Counted from the stretch's first letter, positions 8,721-17,220 are shown. The stretch is 64,000 bases of DNA from Cryomorpha sp963836915 (GCA_963836915.1 CAWILH010000002.1:1116001-1180000); one strand, 5' to 3'. Numbers and translations are program-made. The notes: generated from the letters alone by a model not told the origin.

Positions 8721-9565
8721 AGTCTGTCAATAAAGTCGGGTGGCTGGATCAAGGAGTTCGATAGCAACGCGCGCAGTTCTAAAAATCAAGGAGTCCCGCT
8801 CGAGCGGGACGACTGATTTTAGAACAAGTGCAATGCAGATAGCGGACTCTATGGACAGACACTAATAAATCACCAAAAACCAATCACCGGTATAGGGATT
8901 CTTCACTCCGTTCTGAATGACAAGGCGACCTTCTTTCTGGCAGCGCATTAACTAGAGTCGGTTTATACAGTCGGGTGGCTGGATCAAGGAGTTCGATAGC
9001 AACGCGCGCGCAGTTCTAAAAATTAAGGACTTGACATTGGTAAACGACTGTTTTTAGAACAAGTGCAAGGCAGATAGCGGACTCTATGGACAGACACTAA
9101 CCATTCACCTAAAACCAATCACCGGTATAAGGATTCTTCACTCCGTTATGAATGACAAGGCGACCTTCTTTCTGGCAGCGCATTAACTAGAGTCGGTTTA
9201 TACAGTCGGGTGGCTGGATCAAAGAGTTCGATAGCAACGCGCGCGCAGTTCTAAAAATTAAGGACTTGACATTGGTAAACGACTGTTTTTAGAACAAGTG
9301 CAAGGCAGATAGCGGACTCTATGGACAGACACTAATAAATCACCTAAAACCAATCACCGGTATAGGGATTCTTCACTCCGTTCTGAATGACAAGGCGACC
9401 TTCTTTCTGGCAGCGCATTAACTAGAGTCGGTTTATACAGTCGGGTGGCTGGATCAAGGAGTTCGATAGCAACGCGCGCGCAGTTCTAAAAATTAAGGAC
9501 TTGACATTGGTAAACGACTGTTTTTAGAACAAGTGCAAGGCAGATAGCGGACTCTATGGACAGAC
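8721..9565 (+). mobile_element. 235-bp-period repeat array with terminal inverted repeats (MITE-like)
   Basis: Four copies of a ~145-bp unit begin at 8719, 8954, 9189 and 9424, exactly 235 bp apart, with ~90-bp spacers that are also nearly identical. Each unit can fold on itself: gttctaaaaat near the middle pairs with attttagaac, and copy 1 has the perfect palindrome gtcccgctcgagcgggac at the tip. The outermost ends are inverted (gtctgtcaataaagtc left; gactctatggacagac right), while internal unit starts read agagtcggtttatacagtc. The spacer contains cattcagaacggagtgaagaatc in reverse orientation, a motif I have seen as an intergenic repeat in this phylum. There is no ORF inside. Together with the direct repeats this suggests a non-autonomous element that expanded in tandem. 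A second array lies at 57033-57415. Confidence 0.75.
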
Positions 9566-9574
9566 GCTATTTAG
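9566..9574 (+). repeat. Right 9-bp direct repeat flanking the array
   Basis: A second gctatttag, identical to 8712-8720. It contains the stop codon of the photolyase gene, so an insertion here would have left that gene's coding sequence intact. Confidence 0.6.
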
Positions 9575-10913
9575 CCAGCCACGCCTCGGTATCGATCTTA
9601 CGCTCTAGGCCGCCCTTGGTCATGGAGCGCACCTTTCCAAATACTTCGCGTTCACCCCACCCTCTGTCATGGTTTCCAAAAAGCCAAGCTATATTCGCAT
9701 AGCTATTTGGATCGCGGCCATCAAGGAAGTATTTATTGTTCAGCGCTATAGCGACTTTGTAGGCGTATTGTGGCGTATTGGTATAGAGCAGTATTTGCTT
9801 GCCCCAGTACATGCGCATATGGTTATGAAGGTAGCCATGATCGCGCATTTGCTCCATCGCTTTGTTCCAATAAGGGTCATCCGTCTCCCCGTTTTCAAGT
9901 TCTGATTTGGTGTAGACCTTTTCCCGCTTATCATCTTTATGCTTTTCGAGCGATTCGGAAGCCCACTCGGGTATTGCCTTGAGCGAATCATAATTTTCAT
10001 TGTAGTACACGAAATTTATGGCCAGCTCTCGCCTTACTATCAATTCTTCTAAATAGGAATCCCTATTCTCGCCCCGGCGGCCCTTCATCTCATTCAAAAT
10101 ATAAAGTGGCGATATCTGGCCGAAGTGAAGGTATGGACTCATATAAGATACATGATCGAGATGTGGTTTTTGCCGGTCGGCGTCATAGTCATGGTATGCT
10201 TTGTCAAGAAATGCTTTAAAATTTTTCTTGGCTTCATCGGTGCCACCTTTCAAGAAATCCACTGCTCCGGGATTTTGTTTGGGCTTGAGCTTCTCGATAA
10301 GCCCTTCTATGTCGCCCACATCTTCCGAATCCATGGAACGTGATAAGGTGCTCTCGGCTGGTTTTTGCTCTTTTATTTCTTCCCGAAAGGTATCTATTTG
10401 CTTTTCGATTTTCTTTCGAATGGTGCGCGCCGCGTACTCTTCCTTATCACTGGCCATCTCGACAGGAATGACCACATTATCTTCCACTTCTATCATTTTG
10501 CAATCTACCTTCCCTGCCAAGTCCGCACGCCATGAGCGTATATGCCGGAGGTAGCCACGGTCACAGACTAGAAGTGCCGCGCGCTCCGCAAGTTGAGCAA
10601 TCACATCCACAGGTTCGCCTATCTGGAGCAGAAATTTTATGTCACGCTTTTGAATTTTTTCTGCCGTTTTTTTCAAGCCATCCAGCATGAACTTGTAGTG
10701 ACGAAGGGTTGCATCAGGATAGTCGGGAATGAGCACAAAGGCTACCACCACTCCAAGGTCGAGCTTCGATGCCTGCTCAATAGCAAGTTCTAGCGCCATA
10801 TTCCACTCAGCCCTTTGAGAGCGCTGCATCCAATAAAGTACATAATCCCCATCGCGCTTAATCTCGGAATCGTTGCTTTCCCGAATGCGTTCTTTATGAT
10901 ATTGTGATTCCAT
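9567..10913 (-). CDS. phr: Class II CPD photolyase
   Basis: A 448-aa deoxyribodipyrimidine photolyase of class II. The early YWMQRSQRAEWNMALE motif is class-defining. An alpha/beta N-terminal domain (to about residue 180) carries IRSWRADL, and the C-terminal FAD-binding helical domain carries HVSYMSPYLHFGQISP, EELIVRRELAINFVYY and LHNHMRMYWGKQILLYT. The enzyme repairs cyclobutane pyrimidine dimers with blue light and reduced flavin. Length and motifs look complete. It is transcribed away from the DUF2383 gene; the ~85-bp gap between the two starts holds a minus-strand tactttg element (about 10940-10946) that may be its promoter. The repeat array ends at its stop codon. Confidence 0.93.
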   Translation of the reverse strand: MESQYHKERIRESNDSEIKRDGDYVLYWMQRSQRAEWNMALELAIEQASKLDLGVVVAFVLIPDYPDATLRHYKFMLDGLKKTAEKIQKRDIKFLLQIGEPVDVIAQLAERAALLVCDRGYLRHIRSWRADLAGKVDCKMIEVEDNVVIPVEMASDKEEYAARTIRKKIEKQIDTFREEIKEQKPAESTLSRSMDSEDVGDIEGLIEKLKPKQNPGAVDFLKGGTDEAKKNFKAFLDKAYHDYDADRQKPHLDHVSYMSPYLHFGQISPLYILNEMKGRRGENRDSYLEELIVRRELAINFVYYNENYDSLKAIPEWASESLEKHKDDKREKVYTKSELENGETDDPYWNKAMEQMRDHGYLHNHMRMYWGKQILLYTNTPQYAYKVAIALNNKYFLDGRDPNSYANIAWLFGNHDRGWGEREVFGKVRSMTKGGLERKIDTEAWLAK

Positions 10914-10999
10914 ATTTTAAACTTTCGGCATCCAACTTGCAAAGTACATTCCGAATTGCGCAGGTGTTTTCCTTCGCAACAACTATAAAAAATAAAAAA

Positions 11000-11455
11000 A
11001 TGGATAAGCAAGATTTGAATAATTCGTTAAATCACCTGATCGAAAGAAATTACGATGCAGAAGAAGGATATAAGCAGGTAGCTGAGAATTTGAAGCATCC
11101 AGCATTGAAAGCTATTTTGGACAAGAATATCGCAGAGCGGTATCGGTTTGGCCACGACCTAAAGGCCATCATGAAAGATTTGGGGATGGAGATCAAAAAG
11201 GGTACGAGTATAGAAGGAGATGTACATCGGGCTTGGATGTCCCTGAAGGAAGCTTTCTCATCAAATAATGATAAGGCGCTGGTAGAAGAAGCTTTGAGAG
11301 GAGAAAAAGTAGCCGAAGAAGCATATAAGGAAGTATTGGCAAATGACGCCTTACAGCCCGGACATGCAGATATTTTAAGAAATCACCTAGAGAGTATCAC
11401 CAGCAGCAAGCGCGACCTACAGCAGCTCGAATCCAACCTTGAGACAGCAAAATAA
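11000..11455 (+). CDS. PA2169-type four-helix-bundle protein (DUF2383)
   Basis: A 151-aa, almost wholly helical cytoplasmic protein. It matches the ferritin-like PA2169/DUF2383 family: LNNSLNHLIERNYDAEEGYKQVAENL at the start, then a conserved Glu/His pattern, GDVHRAWMSLKEAF and ALRGEKVAEEAYKEVL. Members are often stress-induced, and their function is not established. The ATG at 11000 follows an A-rich leader. The frame is open to 10904 but would then overlap the divergent photolyase start, so I use 11000. A strong terminator follows. The pairing with a photolyase fits a general stress context, which is inference. Confidence 0.85.
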   Translation: MDKQDLNNSLNHLIERNYDAEEGYKQVAENLKHPALKAILDKNIAERYRFGHDLKAIMKDLGMEIKKGTSIEGDVHRAWMSLKEAFSSNNDKALVEEALRGEKVAEEAYKEVLANDALQPGHADILRNHLESITSSKRDLQQLESNLETAK

Positions 11456-11475
11456 AATTGCCACTTAGAAAATTC

Positions 11476-11507
11476 AAAAGCCGCTCCAACTTATTGGAGC
11501 GGCTTTT
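11476..11507 (+). terminator. Rho-independent terminator between DUF2383 and carbonic anhydrase genes
   Basis: aaaagccgctccaa pairs with ttggagcggctttt around loop ctta: 14 perfect base pairs with A and T flanks, so it can terminate both convergent genes. Confidence 0.9.
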
Positions 11508-11529
11508 TCATGTCTTTTACCTGTCTCCT

Positions 11530-12171
11530 TTATCCTTTCGGATTCATCTGGTATACCGACTTAAAAGCTTCGGCATCACAGATCGTGACATCAAGGTCTT
11601 TTACCAATCCTGTTTCGAGATCATAGACCCAGCCGTGAATATGCGGCCGCTTGCGCTTCTTCCAAGCATTTTGAATGATGGAAGTATGGCCCAGATCGAA
11701 TACTTGCTCCCGCACGTTTAATTCTACCATGCGGTCGGTGCGTTTATCTATATCTGTTATGGCTTCCAATTCTTCTTGGTACAGCCTGTACACATCTTTT
11801 ATATGTCGCAACCAGTTATCTATAAGTCCGAATTGCTCGTGGCTCATAGCGGCCTTCACGCCCCCACACCCGTAGTGTCCACAGACGATCACGTGGTCTA
11901 CTTCCAGCACATTTACGGCATAGTCCAGCACGCTCAGCATATTCATGTCCGTATGTACCACCATATTGGCTATGTTGCGGTGTACGAATACCTCACCAGC
12001 CTGCGTACCTGTAAGTTCATTGGCTGGCACCCGGCTATCGGCGCATCCTATCCAGAGCACGGGTGGCTTCTGCCCTTTGGCCAAGCGTTTAAAATATTCA
12101 GGGTCTTCATCGGTGCGCTTTTTAACCCAATCACGGTTATTTGCAATGAGCTTATTATACAGTTCTGCCAT
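11530..12171 (-). CDS. can: Beta-class carbonic anhydrase
   Basis: A 213-aa zinc enzyme that interconverts CO2 and bicarbonate. The beta-class motifs are complete: IGCADSRVP (Cys-Asp-Ser-Arg, the zinc Cys and the catalytic Asp/Arg dyad) near residue 42, FVHRNIAN, and VCGHYGCGGV (zinc His and Cys) near residue 97-104. The HGWVYDLETGLVKDL ending is typical. Cytoplasmic, usually a dimer or tetramer, supplying bicarbonate to carboxylases. Length is normal. It ends 23 bp from the shared bidirectional terminator. Upstream there is a taaatttg element fitting the Bacteroidota -7 consensus. Confidence 0.95.
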   Translation of the reverse strand: MAELYNKLIANNRDWVKKRTDEDPEYFKRLAKGQKPPVLWIGCADSRVPANELTGTQAGEVFVHRNIANMVVHTDMNMLSVLDYAVNVLEVDHVIVCGHYGCGGVKAAMSHEQFGLIDNWLRHIKDVYRLYQEELEAITDIDKRTDRMVELNVREQVFDLGHTSIIQNAWKKRKRPHIHGWVYDLETGLVKDLDVTICDAEAFKSVYQMNPKG

Positions 12172-12850
12172 GTTGATATATCTTTAAGATTTTCAATTAT
12201 TCTCTTTGCCAAATTTAAGAGGGTTTTTGAGAACGATCCGAATTGTATCTTACAGCATAAGTTGGCTGATTATTACATGGAGGCTTCCGCCAAACACCAG
12301 ATCTAAGAACATCTCCCGAAAACCAATGAAATGGCTCTCCAAATTTTTGATTCCAGAAATACCTAAGTCATTTTAGCGTCCCCAAAAGCATGATCCCGGC
12401 AGATCTGCTGCGGTGCCGCGCGTATCCAACCCGAAAAGACTATCATTAAATAATCACTTTCTGTAATCATCTTAATTATTTGATAACCTATTACATAAAG
12501 TGTAAATAGATTTTGATGATGCCTTTAAAATTTGCTTTATTTACCGCTCTATATGCATCATCACGTTTTCGTCAAGGCCTTCGCTGGGCTGACCCATCTC
12601 TCAACAAAGTTGGGGAGAACTACCACGTTTAAATGGAGACAAAATTCCGCATCAACCAGATTCAAAAAATAAAGCAAAACAATTATCCTTGACCCGAAAA
12701 ACTTTTCCTTGCTAAAAGGCTCTGTTAATCAAACTGTTAACTGAAAAATAACTGATAAGAGTGCATCGCGCCATATCAGAAAATATCCCGACTACCCTAT
12801 CGATACTGGAATTAGCAAAGAATTGCATCAAAATTGCTATTTGTGAGGCG
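12172..12850. other. Intergenic region, mostly featureless
   Basis: About 680 bp of AT-rich sequence between the carbonic anhydrase gene and a small membrane-protein gene. I see a minus-strand TAnnTTTG element near the first gene and nothing else that I can name: no convincing ORF, tRNA or strong hairpin. A weak reading frame enters the downstream gene at 12761 but is not supported as coding. Confidence 0.6.
12210..12217 (-). promoter_or_regulatory. Predicted -7 element of the carbonic anhydrase promoter
   Basis: On the minus strand this reads taaatttg, an exact match to TAnnTTTG, 39 bp before the start codon. No TTTG is seen at the expected 19-21 bp further upstream, so the promoter is only partly supported. 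Confidence 0.4.
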
Positions 12851-13267
12851 ATGAAGAGAAAACACCTGATCCCATTTTTGATATTATTTTCCTTTTGCGC
12901 AATGCTTATTTCCATTGCGCTCCCTTTCCTGCCTTTCGGTTCTTTTTTCTTCGTCATCACCCTTTTACTCATCCTTCCTTACTTCAGTCCCGCTGAGCGC
13001 TTGCTCAAATGGATTCTTTGCCGTGACCGAACAGGCATTGTAAAGCGTGCCTGCAAGACTACCGCTGCGCTATACGCTTGGGCGGAAGATCATGATGCCG
13101 TGACCCGGATCGAACATACCTTATCATCCTTGACCGTAGTAAGTTCAAAAATCAATGAACCGGCTGAACCCGAGACGCAAATGGAAGAAAAAGTAGCTGA
13201 AGGGTCTGTTCTGTCTATGCAAAAAGAGCGCGAAGAGCCGGAGACGATAAATGAAATGTGCGCTTAA
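12851..13267 (+). CDS. Small inner-membrane protein, paralogue of the next gene
   Basis: A 138-aa protein with two closely spaced transmembrane helices near the N-terminus (MKRKHLIPFLILFSFCAMLISIALPFLP, then FFFVITLLLILPYF). A short amphipathic segment follows, SPAERLLKWILCRDRTGIVKRA, and then an acidic tail of about 60 residues. Residues 1-90 align closely with the protein at 13360 (shared PFLPFG, LILPYF/LILTPYF, LLKWxxxxDxTG, LYxWAxDH). The function is unknown. The ATG at 12851 is chosen because it matches the paralogue's start; an upstream in-frame GTG at 12761 would add 30 unsupported residues. Confidence 0.7.
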   Translation: MKRKHLIPFLILFSFCAMLISIALPFLPFGSFFFVITLLLILPYFSPAERLLKWILCRDRTGIVKRACKTTAALYAWAEDHDAVTRIEHTLSSLTVVSSKINEPAEPETQMEEKVAEGSVLSMQKEREEPETINEMCA

Positions 13268-13359
13268 GGGCGCTCTGTCCAGATTATTTTATTTCCTGAA
13301 AAGCCCTTTTTACACCTTATCTTGCGGCACCTAAGCATGTCGATCTACTCTTACCTGCC

Positions 13360-13656
13360 TTGAAGAAAAAGTACATCATTCCGCTTATCGCGTTCGGCAC
13401 CTTCATAGCTGGCAGTATCTTCATTGTAATACCATTTCTTCCGTTTGGCTGGCTGCTTTACTTTATGACGGCCTTGATTCTTACACCGTATTTCAAACCT
13501 ATAGAAAAACTTCTGAAATGGCTCATCTCAAAAGATAAGACCGGAACCTTTGACAAGGCCAGAAAGAAAGTGGCGTCGCTGTACCGCTGGGCGGGAGATC
13601 ATGAGCGTGCCGACAGCCTGCGCGCCTTCTATAAGAAGGATAAAGACAAAATGTAG
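13360..13656 (+). CDS. Small inner-membrane protein, paralogue of the previous gene
   Basis: A 98-aa protein with two predicted membrane helices (residues about 5-27 and 30-45) and a basic, helical tail (RKKVASLYRWAGDHERADSLR). It lacks the acidic extension of its neighbour. The tail sequence suggests the protein is held on the cytoplasmic face. The start is a TTG followed by AAGAAAAAG; no better ATG exists in frame. It ends 23 bp before the convergent dnaE2 fragment. A tandem duplication is the simplest origin of the pair. I do not recognise a named family. Confidence 0.7.
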   Translation: MKKKYIIPLIAFGTFIAGSIFIVIPFLPFGWLLYFMTALILTPYFKPIEKLLKWLISKDKTGTFDKARKKVASLYRWAGDHERADSLRAFYKKDKDKM

Positions 13657-13679
13657 ACGATTAGCTGTTCGGCATGCGG

Positions 13680-14321
13680 TCATGACGGGTTTCGCGTAGC
13701 CATCTCCTTAAACCGCGCATCTTCCATCATCTTTACCCGCTCCAACCCATCGGCTTCTATACTTATACAGTCGAATTCTTCGCATACCTTTCCAGTGATT
13801 TTATACACCCCTTTTCCCCGAAAGGGAAACTGCCGCAGTGCGGGCGGAAAATGTACGGAATCGATAAAATCGCCCCGAAAATCTACAAAGTTCCCAAAGG
13901 CCATGCGGTCGCCGCGCGACGTGCGCACATCCCGCGCAGTGACCATATAACCGTAGACACTCACGCGCTGACCGATCAAGGCTGGGAGTTCGCGCGCCAG
14001 AGTGCGGCTATCGGGCTTGTGATCTATCAAATCGAAAGGATCAACGAGCGGGAAGCCGAGCAGCTCGATCTCATCAAACGCATCTTCGAGACCGGTGCTT
14101 TTGAGATCGGGCAGTTTAAAGTTGCGGCGCGGCTCCCTGAAAAGATCCGGCTGCTCCATATCTTTCTTCACCGGGTCGAGCTTAAAGCGCGCTTCCCAAA
14201 GCAGCTCCCGCTTGTTGCGCCCCGTAAAGCGAAATGCATTGATGCGCAGCAATATATCTATCTGCTCCACCCCGATGGGCACCCGATCTAAAAAATCATC
14301 TAAATCCATGAAAGCGGCCAC
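13680..14321 (-). CDS. dnaE2: C-terminal part of the DnaE2-like polymerase (separated by a frameshift)
   Basis: A 213-aa open frame that continues the polymerase in a different phase. It starts at the DNA-polymerase helix-hairpin-helix region (FMDLDDFLDRVPIGVEQIDILLRINAFRFTG). It then has a linker and an OB-fold near residues 110-200 (VSVYGYMVTARDVRTSRGDRMAFGNFVDFRGDF). This OB domain closes DnaE-type alpha subunits and contacts single-stranded DNA. It does not begin like an independent gene and overlaps the upstream frame by 26 bp. Deleting one C in the ggcc at about 14315-14320 (or adding two bases) would fuse it to residue ~960 of the main ORF. Treat both as one gene. Confidence 0.85.
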   Translation of the reverse strand: MAAFMDLDDFLDRVPIGVEQIDILLRINAFRFTGRNKRELLWEARFKLDPVKKDMEQPDLFREPRRNFKLPDLKSTGLEDAFDEIELLGFPLVDPFDLIDHKPDSRTLARELPALIGQRVSVYGYMVTARDVRTSRGDRMAFGNFVDFRGDFIDSVHFPPALRQFPFRGKGVYKITGKVCEEFDCISIEADGLERVKMMEDARFKEMATRNPS

Positions 14322-17205
14322 CCCGATCGCGGGCTTTTAAGATACGGTGCACCGATTCATCTTCAAGCCCTTGCAGAAAGCCAAAGCCCAAGCAGATTTC
14401 TTTTCCCGCTATGGTGCACTCATTCTGCGACCGGTTCACGCAGGGCGGCACGACGGTAGCGCCCTTCATGCGCGCTTCGTGCAGATAAAACTCGCGGCTG
14501 TAAAACCCTCCGCCATTATTTACCGTGGCCACCATATACTCCAGCGGATAGTGGGCTTTGAGAAAAAGGCTCTGGTAGCTCTCTACGGCGTAGCTGGCCG
14601 AGTGCCCTTTGGCGAAAGCATAACCCGCAAAGCTCTCTACCTGCCGCCATACTTCGGCCGTGAGCGCATCTTCGTAGCCTTTCTTTTTGCAGTTGCTAAA
14701 GAACTTTCCCTTGGCTTTGGCAAACTCTTCGCGCGAGCGAAACTTGCCGCTCATACCCCGCCGCAGCACATCTGCTTCGCCCAGCGTAAGGCCGGCAAAG
14801 AAATGCGCCACTTTGATCACATCTTCCTGATACACCATCACGCCAAAGGTCTCGGGCATGATCTCAAGCATGGTAGGATGGGCTTCTTTCCGCTTTTCGG
14901 GAAACCTGTAGCGCAGGATGTACTCGCGCATCATCCCCGACTTAGACACACCCGGCCGTATCACCGAACTAGCCGCCACCAACCCGAGGTAATTATCTAC
15001 CCTAAGCTTTTTCATCAACATCCGCATAGCGGGACTCTCCACGTAAAAGCAACCTATGGCATCGCCATTACGAAGCATCCCGCGTATGGTCAGGTCTTGC
15101 TTAAAGCGCTTCAGGTCATGGATGTCAAAGTCGGGCGCTTCCGGCTGGTTCTTTTTGATAATCCCTATCGCTTCTTTGATTTTTCCGAGTCCGCGCTGAC
15201 CGAGGATATCAAATTTATAGAGCCCTATATCTTCGGCCACCACCATATCAAACTGCACGGTAGGGAAACCCTTGGGCGGCATCCATGTGGGCGAAAAACC
15301 ATGTATGGGCTTATCGGCTATGAGTATACCGCCGGCGTGCAGGCTCAGGTGGCTCGGAAAGCCCTGTATCAACTGGCTATAGCGGAGCACTAGCTGGGAC
15401 ATTCCATCGAGCCGGGCAGGATCAAACTTACCGCTGCAGAGCAGGTCGATCTCTTCTTTGGGCAACCCGAACACCTTACCAAGCTCGCGCACTACGGCGC
15501 GGTATTGAAACGTATTATAGGTGGCCAAAATAGCGCAATGTGGAAAGCGATCGAAGATGTAGCGGGTTATATCCGGGCGGTCGCGCCATGAAAAATCCAA
15601 GTCAAAATCGGGCGGGTTCTTGCGGTAGAGATTTATAAAACGCTCAAAGTAAAGGTCGAGCTCAATGGGGTCAACATCCGTAATACGAAGCACATATGCC
15701 ACTAAGCTATTGGCACCGCTCCCCCGCCCTACGTAGAAATAGCCCTGGCGGCGGGCATAACTGGTGATATCCCAATTGACGAGAAAATAGCTTACGAACT
15801 GCTTTTGCGAAATCACTGCCAACTCCATATCGAGGCGCTTCATCACATCGGGGGCTGCATCGGGGTAGCGGTAATCGAGATTTTCGCGGCATAGCCGGCG
15901 CAGCATCTCTTCATCTTCTACCAGCGAGTCGGTATAGGTACGCAGGTTTTTATGCGGGTAGGCATCCCCAAACTCAAAGTTGATACGGCATTCCTGCAAA
16001 AGGCGTGTCGTATTGGCTATCAGTTGCGGCCACTCGCCGTAGAGCGCCATCAGCTCATTGCGGTGCATCCACAAACTGTCAGGGTGGCCTTCCTGCTCCT
16101 TTGGCAACTTAGAAAGCAGGCAATTATTATCAATGGCGCGCAACAGGCGATGGGCATTAAACTGCTTTTTATTGACAAAGCTGAACTGGTGCCCCATCAC
16201 CACCCTATCCAGCTGCTTGGCCCACGGCGACCTCGAAAACCTGATCAGATCATGCGGCTGCACGGAGATGTATTCATTGGGGTTGAGCCTTGGGCTTCCC
16301 GATGTTCCGGAACTCAAAGCAGACTCAAGCCTCGAAATAGACTCGCAACGGACAGCTTGCCGCTTGCAGCTTGAACCTTGTAGCTTTTGACCCGAGAGTA
16401 GCGACTCGCGACTCGCGACTTGAGACTCATGACTCAAAATGGACTCGTGACTCAAAATGGACTCCCCACTGACGGCTTGCAGCTTGCAGCTTGAACCTTG
16501 CAGCTTTTGACCCGAGAGTAATGACTCGCGACTCGCGACTTGAGACTTGCGACTCAAAATGGACTCATGACTCAAAATGGACTCCCCACTGACGGCTTGC
16601 AGCTTGCAGCTTGAACCTTGCAGCTTTTGACCCGAGAGTAGCGACTCGCGACTCGCGACTTGAGACTCATGACTCAAAATGGACTCGTGACTCAAAATGG
16701 ACTCCCCACTGACGGCTTCCAGCTTGCAGCTTGAACCTTGCAGCTTTTGACCCGAGAGTAATGACTCGCGACTCGCGACTTGAGACTCGCGACTTACAGC
16801 TTGAAGCTTGAAGCATGAGGCTTGCAGCTCTTCCCGAGCATCGAGCCTCGCGACCTGCCCCCCGAAAGGATAAACCACAAAGGCATGCATAAAGGGTGGC
16901 GCCCTTTCGGGGATGGGCTCGCCGCTGTGCAGGTAGTGCGAGAGATAGGCATTTATCTCCTTCCAGCCCTTATTGTTTTTGGCCAGAGCCAGAAAACACT
17001 GCGTGGCTCCATTCCTGAAATCTATGCCCAGTACCGGCTTAATCCCTTTTTTGGATGCGATACGTACAAAATTGAGCGATGCAGCCGTGCTATTGATATC
17101 GGTGAGTGCTATCACATCATAATCATTGGCCGCAGCCTGCTCCAGCACTTCGTCGGGACTCAGGGTGCCATAGCGGAATGAATAATATGAGTGGGTGGTG
17201 AGCAT
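14296..17205 (-). CDS. dnaE2: DnaE2-like error-prone DNA polymerase III alpha subunit (main part)
   Basis: About 969 aa in this frame. It opens with a PHP domain (LTTHSYYSFRYGTLSPDEV, IALTDINS, PVLGIDF), followed by a C-family catalytic core: YVGRGSGANSLVAYVL, the PPDFDLDFSWRDR aspartates, FDILGQRGLGKI, and the KGHSASYA segment of the tail. A DnaE2-type enzyme copies past DNA lesions and is normally part of the damage response. Two oddities: an insertion of about 188 residues (about 120-307) made of 40-residue tandem repeats splits the PHP domain, and the end is frameshifted so the OB-fold lies in the next frame. Without the insertion the corrected protein is about 990 aa, a normal length. 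The ATG at 17205 is chosen over a TTG at 17223 because a TAnnTTTG element overlaps the latter. No ImuA/ImuB partner lies nearby. Confidence 0.9.
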   Translation of the reverse strand: MLTTHSYYSFRYGTLSPDEVLEQAAANDYDVIALTDINSTAASLNFVRIASKKGIKPVLGIDFRNGATQCFLALAKNNKGWKEINAYLSHYLHSGEPIPERAPPFMHAFVVYPFGGQVARLDAREELQASCFKLQAVSRESQVASRESLLSGQKLQGSSCKLEAVSGESILSHESILSHESQVASRESLLSGQKLQGSSCKLQAVSGESILSHESILSRKSQVASRESLLSGQKLQGSSCKLQAVSGESILSHESILSHESQVASRESLLSGQKLQGSSCKRQAVRCESISRLESALSSGTSGSPRLNPNEYISVQPHDLIRFSRSPWAKQLDRVVMGHQFSFVNKKQFNAHRLLRAIDNNCLLSKLPKEQEGHPDSLWMHRNELMALYGEWPQLIANTTRLLQECRINFEFGDAYPHKNLRTYTDSLVEDEEMLRRLCRENLDYRYPDAAPDVMKRLDMELAVISQKQFVSYFLVNWDITSYARRQGYFYVGRGSGANSLVAYVLRITDVDPIELDLYFERFINLYRKNPPDFDLDFSWRDRPDITRYIFDRFPHCAILATYNTFQYRAVVRELGKVFGLPKEEIDLLCSGKFDPARLDGMSQLVLRYSQLIQGFPSHLSLHAGGILIADKPIHGFSPTWMPPKGFPTVQFDMVVAEDIGLYKFDILGQRGLGKIKEAIGIIKKNQPEAPDFDIHDLKRFKQDLTIRGMLRNGDAIGCFYVESPAMRMLMKKLRVDNYLGLVAASSVIRPGVSKSGMMREYILRYRFPEKRKEAHPTMLEIMPETFGVMVYQEDVIKVAHFFAGLTLGEADVLRRGMSGKFRSREEFAKAKGKFFSNCKKKGYEDALTAEVWRQVESFAGYAFAKGHSASYAVESYQSLFLKAHYPLEYMVATVNNGGGFYSREFYLHEARMKGATVVPPCVNRSQNECTIAGKEICLGFGFLQGLEDESVHRILKARDRGGRFHGFR
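16288..16845 (-). repeat. 120-bp minisatellite inside the dnaE2 PHP domain
   Basis: About four tandem copies with a period of exactly 120 bp (40 codons), so the polymerase frame stays open. The copies differ mainly at a gcgactcgcg/atgactcgcg alternation and a few single bases. Each copy contains shorter repeats: cgcgact triplets, two or three ggactc...tgactcaaaat blocks, and cttgcagcttg runs. The encoded unit begins SQVASRESLLSGQKLQGSSC. Flanking residues (VVYPFGGQVA before, NPNEYISVQPHDLIRF after) read like contiguous PHP-domain sequence. No CRISPR-like unique spacers are present. Confidence 0.9.
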
Positions 17206-17220
17206 CGCAAATTTATCATG

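Noticed and set aside
8721..9565. CRISPR array
   Set aside because: Units are about 145 bp, the intervening ~90 bp is also repeated rather than unique, and no cas genes are nearby.
14310..14325. Programmed ribosomal frameshifting to join the polymerase frames
   Set aside because: There is no slippery heptamer or downstream pseudoknot signature at the junction; four other genes or sites show the same kind of break, which fits sequence indels better.
14347..15393. 348-codon plus-strand frame opposite the polymerase gene
   Set aside because: It is a shadow of the DnaE2 core on the other strand; the polymerase motifs are clear and this frame has His-rich, non-protein-like composition.
16288..16845. 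CRISPR or separate gene in the polymerase minisatellite
   Set aside because: There are no unique spacers, and the unit is 120 bp and fully repeated within one continuous coding frame.
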